DNA from: Clostridia bacterium | Lineage (GTDB): Bacteria > Bacillota > Clostridia > UBA1381 | Direction of reading: 5' to 3' | Length of the DNA stretch: 13,375 nt | NCBI GenBank assembly: GCA_008668455.1 | Contig: RQCD01000045.1 | Span: forward strand, 1-13,375 | Shown: in pieces, positions 7,174-13,375 of the stretch | Layout: the number at the start of each line of letters is the position of its first letter | Numbering within the stretch: the first letter of the stretch is position 1 | Position numbers and translations under genes: made by a program | Notes under the pieces: model-generated | The model's input: the letters and a program-made list of their open reading frames with translations, nothing else | What the model was told of the DNA's origin: nothing | The model's database searches: none

Positions 7174-9480
7174 AAGTTCAATCTTGTCCATATACGGCTT
7201 TAATGTGGAAATGCCATCCCAGAAGAATCCGCAAAGCTGATCCATACCGGTATGATAGGTGACATTTGCCGAGAGAACGGTTCCGTCCATGCTGCCGTCT
7301 ACGGTTTTTTCATCATAATTAACATCTTTCATAAAGTCGTTTTCGTAGGCTGCTGCTGATACGCATACTTTTTCCTCGTCTCCGGTTGCGTTATATACTG
7401 TTGCCCGAACAGTGATCACCTCACCATCCGAAAGCTCGGAAATTTTCTTCACTTCCGATCCGTCTGCACGATAGAAACCGAAATCTGCAAATTCAATCTG
7501 ATCAGCCGCACTGGTGGTAAATCGATAGGAATAAGTGTCGTTATTTCCATAGGTCATGGTAAAGGTATAGTTTGTATTCGGTTTCAGGAAAGATGAAAGC
7601 AAATACTTCCATTCTCTTCCATCCCCTAAGCGTTTTACGGTGAAATTAATTGTGTCTGTCCCGGATGTAAGCGTTGCTGTTACGCTATCCTCCGGCTGTC
7701 CCTCTGCAAACTGTACATCAAAGCCCTTAAAGCTATTCGACACAGTTGCTTTTGGGAGCAATGCAGAATCATCCATACCGATCAGACGAATTGCCGGCGC
7801 TGCCGTCTCGCTTGTTGTGTAGGATACAGAGAAATCATCCAAAAGTGTGTACGCTTGCTTTGTTCTGCTGCCATCATAATGCACGAATACAATTGCGTCC
7901 GGTTTAGTCATAAGTGTTCCCGGAGCATTTTTACCGGTTGCCTCCGCAACCACAGCTCCGCTTTCATTCTTTACAGCATAGTCAACCGTTGCACGGTTGA
8001 TTCCGTCCAGATGATAGGTATATTCCATGGTATACCAGCTGTCGAACTGGAATTGGTCTGCTGCAAGAATTGTCTGACCTCCGTTCTGCGCCCAAGCGCT
8101 GCCTGTGGAAATCGTCAGACCGCCATTATGAGCGTCAAACCCATTATAATAATTTTCTGCAATCATAAAGGATTCGTTTCCTGACTGCGTGAGTACCGGA
8201 CGGAAAGTAATTGCTGTCTGATCTGCACCGTCATTCTCAATTGCATGAATCTTTGTACGATAGCTGATTTTTAATTCACATTCATCCGGGAGATTTTCCG
8301 GCAGTGTGTATTTTAATTTCTTTTCTGCCTGACCGTCTGCATACGGCTCCATAAATTTAATCACATGATTGGAATCATTGCCCGGTTCTGTGGTATGTCC
8401 AATTTCCTCCGGATTACCCCAATTGCTGATATTCGCCCAATTAGCAGGCCACGCTCCTACTGTGTTACTTCTCCAGGTATTTTCCTCCTCAAAGCCGGTT
8501 TTTGTAACTGTTGTTTCAACCATTCCGGTCGGTGCGTCAAACACAATCTCATGATCTAAGCTTCTGCCCAGAATATCTAAAACCGGTGTTGCAAGCTCAA
8601 CGAGGTATTCTGCTCCTCCCACTAAGTTCGCATGGCTGTAATCGATTTTTAAAATATCTGCACCCTCTTTTGTTACGGTAACACCCTCAGCTGCCTCCTC
8701 TGTTCCGAGCAGCTTGACGGTTGCATCCGGGAGCTTTCCCTCCGGCAGTGTTGACGAAAGGAGAACATAGGCTGCATTTTCGCCATAGGTATACTGAATC
8801 GGTGCAAAGGAGCTGTCCTTTAGCACAGACACCTTGACATTATCCAAACGACTGTATCTTCCCTCTGTTCCTGATGCAAAATGCTTCACACGAACCGATC
8901 CGATCGTATCCGGCAGGTTATAGGCTGTTTCTGATTTCAGCAGTCTTCCGTTCATGTAGCAGTCACCGGTTTTTGCCGCCTGGTCAATCACAAGATCAAC
9001 ATGCGTCCATTTATCGCTCTCAACCTCCGGCTTAAAATCTGCACCCCAGTTATCAAAAATATATCCCATACCGTTTGCAAATGCAAGGGTTTCTGTATAA
9101 TTGCAGGAGGGTGCGGCAACCTCAATATGCGTGTTGACATTGATTGATTTTACATCATAGCTGATTAAAAGCTTTTCTCCCTTTGCCGGGTCTGCAAGCG
9201 TGTAGGCAGTGCCGCCCCACATTCCCCATTCTGTTCCGCTACCACCAGGACTGTAGATTTCGGAAACCTTTCCGTGCGCTGTATCATCGGTAACCGTCCG
9301 CATACTCATACCGTTTTCATTTCCTATTATCTCACTTGACCACGCACTGGAAGTTGTTCTGAAATCATTCCAGAATACTCCGTCTGTTTTCACATTCTCT
9401 GCAAATGCAGGCGCGCTTGATAAGAGCATTGCCAGACTCAGCGCTGCACTGGCAGCTTTGTTGAAGGTTTGTTTTTTCAT
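7171..9480 (-). CDS. Secreted multi-module beta-sandwich protein, no catalytic domain seen (769 aa)
   Basis: The ATG at 9480 has AAAGGAGAT upstream with an 8-base spacer. Residues 1-27 are a clear signal peptide (cut after AFA). About 30-220 is a concanavalin/LamG-like domain (GEKLLISYDVKS...WTHVDLVIDQ...SRLDNVKVSVL). About 225-322 resembles SbsA-type Ig-like domains (VLLSSTLPEG...GGAEYLVEL...DILGRSLDHEIVFDAP). About 328-555 is a second concanavalin-like domain (CELKISYRTK...WYTMEYTYHLDG...LLDDFSVSY), and about 557-660 another Ig-like module. Residues 662-769 are a final beta module ending in FWDGISTLKP (753-762), a signature shared with the neighbouring 927-residue hydrolase. No acid pair in a barrel or polysaccharide lyase motif is visible. 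Its place between two paralogous hydrolase genes suggests a glycan-binding or enzyme-supporting role. A cryptic beta-sandwich enzyme cannot be excluded. No wall anchor is present. Confidence 0.87.
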   Translation of the reverse strand: MKKQTFNKAASAALSLAMLLSSAPAFAENVKTDGVFWNDFRTTSSAWSSEIIGNENGMSMRTVTDDTAHGKVSEIYSPGGSGTEWGMWGGTAYTLADPAKGEKLLISYDVKSINVNTHIEVAAPSCNYTETLAFANGMGYIFDNWGADFKPEVESDKWTHVDLVIDQAAKTGDCYMNGRLLKSETAYNLPDTIGSVRVKHFASGTEGRYSRLDNVKVSVLKDSSFAPIQYTYGENAAYVLLSSTLPEGKLPDATVKLLGTEEAAEGVTVTKEGADILKIDYSHANLVGGAEYLVELATPVLDILGRSLDHEIVFDAPTGMVETTVTKTGFEEENTWRSNTVGAWPANWANISNWGNPEEIGHTTEPGNDSNHVIKFMEPYADGQAEKKLKYTLPENLPDECELKISYRTKIHAIENDGADQTAITFRPVLTQSGNESFMIAENYYNGFDAHNGGLTISTGSAWAQNGGQTILAADQFQFDSWYTMEYTYHLDGINRATVDYAVKNESGAVVAEATGKNAPGTLMTKPDAIVFVHYDGSRTKQAYTLLDDFSVSYTTSETAAPAIRLIGMDDSALLPKATVSNSFKGFDVQFAEGQPEDSVTATLTSGTDTINFTVKRLGDGREWKYLLSSFLKPNTNYTFTMTYGNNDTYSYRFTTSAADQIEFADFGFYRADGSEVKKISELSDGEVITVRATVYNATGDEEKVCVSAAAYENDFMKDVNYDEKTVDGSMDGTVLSANVTYHTGMDQLCGFFWDGISTLKPYMDKIEL

Positions 9481-9507
9481 AAAAAGACATCTCCTTTATT
9501 TTCATTT

Positions 9508-9526
9508 CAGGCCTTTGCCTGTTTTT
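9508..9526. other. Short hairpin in the gap between the 1189- and 769-residue genes
   Basis: CAGGC (9508-9512), loop CTTT, GCCTG (9517-9521), followed on the plus strand by TTTTT. In the operon transcript (minus strand) the hairpin is preceded by A-rich sequence and not followed by a U-run, so it would not terminate the operon. It may mark a processing or stability element in the 54-base gap, or be chance. Confidence 0.3.
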
Positions 9527-9534
9527 AACATTAC

Positions 9535-12500
9535 TTATCTTGGAAGAAACAGCATTTCGGACGCGAACTCACCTGTGTTTGTTCCGCTTCCGATTGCGCT
9601 TCCCTTTCTTCCGTATTCCATCCATAGCTTTCTGTTTTCTCCGTCGTCATCATTGATACATACCGAGAACCACATAATTGATCCCGGAACAGGCTGATCT
9701 TTTGTATCGTCATAATGCCAGCGCAGCTTGTCGAAGTCGAACCGGATTTCATAGGTGGTATAGCCATGTTCGTTTTTCACAGCTGCCTCAGCGTCCGTAT
9801 AAATGCCGGTTGCTGTTCCGCCGTTTAATCCGCCGTTGTTATCCTCCTGCATATGCCTGTAGATTGCTGCTTTCTCCTGTCCTTTCGGAATACTGATACA
9901 ATACTGCGATCCGGTTTTTGCCTTGTCAAAGACGAACAAAACCTGCAAACTGTCGCCATTCCACATCGTGTCCGGCTCGTTGATCTGCCGGAATACGTTA
10001 TCCTTAACCCGCATTGCGAGATATACATTTTCTTCATCATAGTTGATATATCCCTCCGCGCTAAGGTCGTCCTTTCCGTTCCATGCAGTCGGCATGCCGT
10101 ATACCTGACTTTTTTGATCAATCAAGAATTTCAGCTTTTCGCTGCCGTATTCGCCCTTATCAATCACTCCGTCTATTGTGGGAGACTTTTCAGCATATTG
10201 CGCCACCAGAAGTCCACTATCCACAACAACCTCCATGGTTTCACCTGTGGAAAGCTTTAAATCTCCATCAAACACACCCAAGTCTGAAATGGTATTGATT
10301 TTGGTTTTCGGAATCACAACCTCTCTGGTTTCTCCCGGTGCAATTTCCGGAATCGCATAGGCTCTCCCGTTTTCCTTTGCAACAAGACTTCCTCCGATGG
10401 GAATGTCCTTCCGGATATTCGTGACATCAAATTTTAAATTCCACAAATCAAACTGTTTTCCGGACATTCGCCAGCGTTTTTCCTCTGAAATCTTTGCCGA
10501 CTTCGTGTAGCTGACATCTGCTGTCACTTCATAATAAACACGCCCTTGCTCGTCCGTTACAGAAAGCTGAATCCATGCCTGATCCTGCAAGGTATCCTTT
10601 GTAAGGAAATTCAGTTTTTTACTACCGTTTGAAATTTTCTGATCATCCGCGTTCAGGCAATCAATATTTTTTGCAGAAAGCTGAATGTTTCCGGAAAAAT
10701 CCTTCGGTGTATTCAATTCAAGCGAGAAATTGTAGGAAACCGGCACTTCCAGCGACACCTCGCTTAAGGAAAACTCCGGCTCGCACTCTGCAACATTTTG
10801 AAAATTACCTCTCACATAAATAATTTCATCTTCAGCGGCAGCAAAGGAATATTTTCCATTAATTCCGTAGACAGTTTTCTCATTGCCGAATTTATCTCCA
10901 ACAATGACGCTGTCGCAGCCCAGATCGAATGCAAAGCTCTGTGTTTCCTCATTTTCTGCCCCCAGCATCAGAACGTCCTCACCGTTTCTGGTTTTAATCT
11001 GATAACAGAATTTATCGTCATTTCCCGGATAAAGCTCCTTCATCGACTGACAGTCCGCCACAATCCCGTTGTAATATGCGATTGCAACATAGGACGGCTT
11101 TCCGAGCAGACAAACCTCCGTTGCAGAAGGCATAAAATCTTCTAAGATTCCATAGCTTGCCTCGCGAAAAAGTGCATCATTATATATCGAACTATCTGCA
11201 ATGGTAGAATACTGAATATAGTTATAATTAAACACAACCTCTGCCGATTGCTCCTCCATACAAAGCGCATAGTTTCGTACTGTCCATGCCGCCTGTTTGT
11301 TCCGGTCGTTAAAGGCTGCACCGTCCGAAAAACCAATTTCGCTAAACCAGATCGGTACATCTGACTTGAAATTCCGGTTTTTCAGAGCAGTGCGCATATC
11401 ATCCGAGAATTTTTTAGTGATACCTTTTTCCGGCTTGACATAAGCCTCCGGATATGGATGGAGGGAAATCACGTCATAATATTCCTTATCCATAAACTTT
11501 AAATAGGATTCAATGGCAGCTGTGTTATAAAGTCCCCAGCCGTCCTCGTCAATTCCGACCACAAGAATATTCGGATCGCCTGCCTTGAGTCCCTCATAAA
11601 TGGTTTTATGCAGCCGGGCATTCAGCTTGTAGTCAGTTGCATAAACGCCCGCCATTGATGCATTATGATACTCATTCCAGTTTTCCACGGCATAGATTCT
11701 TCCCTTTGCCATCTTTGCAAGATAGGTAAGGAAATTTCCCATTCCTGCAATACCCTCATCTGTTCCGGGAGGATTCCATGGGTTGTCGTTATTGGGGTCC
11801 GGATAAGCCCAGCCGTTTCCGGTATCGACAATAAACATATAATGAATTTCGTTTTCATCCACAAGCTGTAAAAAATGCTCTACACTATCCGGCCATACAT
11901 ATTTCCCTTTTTCCGGCTCAATTGTCGACCAGCCGGGCAGCTCGCCTCTTAACGATCCGATTCCGGCAGTCTTTAAAAGCGGGATTCCGATTTCCGGATC
12001 TCCTTTTGAAGGCATATGCGCCGAAACACCGCTTGCATAATTTAACGGCATATCCTCTGTATGATTCGACATAGTATAGGGAATGGCTTTTGTATATGTC
12101 CGCTCCCCGATCCTGGTTTTAATCAGATACTGGAATCGTCCGTAGCACACTTTTCCTGCCTGGACTGTAAGCGCTGCGGTTTCTCCTGCCGGTAGCTGTA
12201 CGTGCTCCGGTTCTGTACTTTCCCAAACCGTTTCATCCGTCAGATAGTCACGGATTTCATAAGAAAATTCTGCGTCCTGTGCGGATGTAACCCGGTTTTT
12301 CAGTGTGAGATGAAATTGTACCGGATGATCCTTTGTAAAGTTATTCGCCTTTACACCGTCCGGCAATGCATAATCAATATAAATCGGATTCTGCTCAATG
12401 CAGGTTTCTTCATCCTCTTTATAAAATTTCATATTGTCGAAATAAGTGTAGCTCTTTTCCGCTGCACCAAAATAACCAAACACTGCAAATCCCTTAAACC

Positions 12501-13104
12501 CTTGCAGCGTTTCATCATCCAGCTTTTGTGAAACAACTGTTTTTCCATTCAGCTGATAAATTAACTCACGGTTTTCAGTATCAATCCAGATATTTACATG
12601 ATACCATTCCTTAGCTTTTCGGTTCTGATAAACCAGGTAACCGGTTTCCCAGGGCTTTTTCGACCTTGAAACACGAAAATATTCGCCGGTTGACCGGATA
12701 AAATACCAGCTTCTTGTATCGGTCAGTCCCTCCGAATTTCCATCATGCAAAAGTACATACCAATCTGTTAATGCCTCTGCATAATAGTCAAAGGAAATGT
12801 GATACCGTCCCTCTGGGAGTCCCTTTTGGGCATAACTTCCAATAAAGTTGTTAGCTCCGCAGGAATTATCAATTGCAAAAGCATTTGTTTCGTTTGGGGA
12901 CATTTTTCTCGAAAACCCTGAACCGACTGTCTGAAGTCCATCGGCGGACTCCTCAAAATCCTGATTGATCAGTTCATACCGGGATTCCGCCTTTTTTTCT
13001 TCTGTTGCAACCTGCTGCTCTCCCTCTGCTCTCACCGGGATTCCCGGCAGCATCACCGAGACGGCTAATGCTCCTGCAAGAAGGGTGTTGAAAAATTTTC
13101 GCAT
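9535..13104 (-). CDS. Secreted clan GH-A glycoside hydrolase with C-terminal CBM9-like domain (1189 aa)
   Basis: The ATG at 13104 has AGGAGGA six bases upstream. Residues 1-26 are a signal peptide (cut after VRA). About 45-230 is a concanavalin/LamG-like domain (GRYHISFDYYAEA...WYHVNIWIDTE...SYTYFDNMKFY), about 240-345 is Ig-like, and about 350-700 is a (beta/alpha)8 barrel. E478 in ENWNEYHN is the probable acid/base and E589 in IWFSEIGF the probable nucleophile, 111 residues apart as in clan GH-A; a VISLHPYP strand lies between them. About 700-970 are further beta-sandwich modules. About 975-1189 is a CBM9-like domain: PTIDGVIDKGEY, ENVYLAMRVKDNVF and MWNGDSLQVLFVFD match the usual order of that fold, which binds sugars in other enzymes. 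The gene starts 26 bases after a sugar ABC permease gene. The barrel is paralogous to that of the 927-residue enzyme, but the accessory C terminus is different. I cannot assign a substrate or a GH family number. Confidence 0.9.
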   Translation of the reverse strand: MRKFFNTLLAGALAVSVMLPGIPVRAEGEQQVATEEKKAESRYELINQDFEESADGLQTVGSGFSRKMSPNETNAFAIDNSCGANNFIGSYAQKGLPEGRYHISFDYYAEALTDWYVLLHDGNSEGLTDTRSWYFIRSTGEYFRVSRSKKPWETGYLVYQNRKAKEWYHVNIWIDTENRELIYQLNGKTVVSQKLDDETLQGFKGFAVFGYFGAAEKSYTYFDNMKFYKEDEETCIEQNPIYIDYALPDGVKANNFTKDHPVQFHLTLKNRVTSAQDAEFSYEIRDYLTDETVWESTEPEHVQLPAGETAALTVQAGKVCYGRFQYLIKTRIGERTYTKAIPYTMSNHTEDMPLNYASGVSAHMPSKGDPEIGIPLLKTAGIGSLRGELPGWSTIEPEKGKYVWPDSVEHFLQLVDENEIHYMFIVDTGNGWAYPDPNNDNPWNPPGTDEGIAGMGNFLTYLAKMAKGRIYAVENWNEYHNASMAGVYATDYKLNARLHKTIYEGLKAGDPNILVVGIDEDGWGLYNTAAIESYLKFMDKEYYDVISLHPYPEAYVKPEKGITKKFSDDMRTALKNRNFKSDVPIWFSEIGFSDGAAFNDRNKQAAWTVRNYALCMEEQSAEVVFNYNYIQYSTIADSSIYNDALFREASYGILEDFMPSATEVCLLGKPSYVAIAYYNGIVADCQSMKELYPGNDDKFCYQIKTRNGEDVLMLGAENEETQSFAFDLGCDSVIVGDKFGNEKTVYGINGKYSFAAAEDEIIYVRGNFQNVAECEPEFSLSEVSLEVPVSYNFSLELNTPKDFSGNIQLSAKNIDCLNADDQKISNGSKKLNFLTKDTLQDQAWIQLSVTDEQGRVYYEVTADVSYTKSAKISEEKRWRMSGKQFDLWNLKFDVTNIRKDIPIGGSLVAKENGRAYAIPEIAPGETREVVIPKTKINTISDLGVFDGDLKLSTGETMEVVVDSGLLVAQYAEKSPTIDGVIDKGEYGSEKLKFLIDQKSQVYGMPTAWNGKDDLSAEGYINYDEENVYLAMRVKDNVFRQINEPDTMWNGDSLQVLFVFDKAKTGSQYCISIPKGQEKAAIYRHMQEDNNGGLNGGTATGIYTDAEAAVKNEHGYTTYEIRFDFDKLRWHYDDTKDQPVPGSIMWFSVCINDDDGENRKLWMEYGRKGSAIGSGTNTGEFASEMLFLPR

Positions 13105-13130
13105 TCTTTTTCCTCCTATCTCTGTAAACG

Positions 13131-13375
13131 TTATCCCTTTACACCGCCAACATTAATTCCTCCGACAATGTACCGCTGAAACAGCGCAAAGATTACAAGC
13201 TGCGGAATGATGGAAAACGTCAGCATCATCATCTGCCGATCCAGGGAAAGCCCCGAACCCTGCATCTTATATAGCTTTACACCCATCACAAGCTTGTTAT
13301 CTGCCGTTAAAATCAGATACGGCCAGAAGAAGTTTCCAAGCGATCCGTTAAAGGTAAAAATCGCAACGGTAACAA
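13131..13375 (-). CDS. Carbohydrate ABC transporter permease, MalG type (C-terminal 80 residues)
   Basis: This is an open frame entering from the right edge and ending in TAA at 13131-13133; the N terminus and the EAA loop lie outside the window. The visible part has the family's TFNGSLGNFFWPYLIL segment, then MMMLTFSIIPQLVIFALFQ, which is the last membrane helix, and it ends RYIVGGINVGGVKG. That closely follows the usual FQRY-x-GL-GAVKG ending of MalG/AraQ-type inner-membrane permeases. These work with a second permease, a solute-binding lipoprotein and an MsmX-like ATPase to import oligosaccharides. Here the permease is presumably the last transporter gene before the hydrolases, with 26 bases to the next start, so it links uptake to extracellular digestion. 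The sugar cannot be read from this fragment. Confidence 0.93.
   Translation of the reverse strand, partial: VTVAIFTFNGSLGNFFWPYLILTADNKLVMGVKLYKMQGSGLSLDRQMMMLTFSIIPQLVIFALFQRYIVGGINVGGVKG

Noticed and set aside
9508..9526. Rho-independent terminator
   Set aside because: Only the plus strand has the T-run and no plus-strand gene ends there; the stem is just five pairs.
2485..13104. Sortase motif, dockerin or cohesin in the surface proteins
   Set aside because: No LPxTG-plus-helix-plus-basic tail and no paired calcium-binding dockerin repeats are visible; anchoring is through SLH repeats only.

Overview
The window suggests a Gram-positive, Clostridia-type polysaccharide degrader, probably from gut or rumen. 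The reasons are strong AGGAGG-type ribosome binding sites, secreted proteins with Sec signal peptides, S-layer homology (SLH) surface proteins, a binding-protein-dependent sugar ABC permease, and no SusC/SusD or other outer-membrane machinery. Nothing in the window fixes the genus.

All six genes lie on the minus strand, so transcription runs from the right edge to the left edge. In that order they are: (1) the C-terminal end of a MalG-type sugar ABC permease (13131-13375, cut by the window edge); (2) a 1189-residue secreted clan GH-A glycoside hydrolase with a C-terminal CBM9-like domain (9535-13104); (3) a 769-residue secreted protein built only of beta-sandwich modules (7171-9480); (4) a second, 927-residue GH-A hydrolase clearly paralogous to the first (4376-7159); (5) a 549-residue surface protein with three C-terminal SLH repeats (2485-4134); (6) at least 819 residues of a large surface protein with N-terminal SLH-like repeats (1-2457, cut by the window edge). 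Four of the five gaps are 11 to 54 bases, each with a good ribosome binding site. This looks like one operon, or at least one co-directional locus, for breaking down an extracellular glycan and importing the products.

The exception is the gap of about 240 bases between genes 4 and 5. It holds a compact multi-hairpin element: a long outer stem encloses at least four inner hairpins, three of them with identical three-base loops, and a further hairpin sits just ahead of the ribosome binding site of gene 5. It looks like a miniature palindromic mobile element or a structured leader RNA, and it is the least explained part of the window.

Inferred model: the two GH-A enzymes cut the same or related glycans outside the cell. 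The CBM9-like and concanavalin-like modules bind substrate, the SLH proteins hold the system on the cell wall, and the ABC transporter takes up oligosaccharides. Two small modules are shared between proteins. One links the 769- and 927-residue proteins at their C termini. The other links the 927-residue enzyme to the SLH protein beside it. They mark these genes as members of one surface-protein system. The substrate cannot be read from the sequence.
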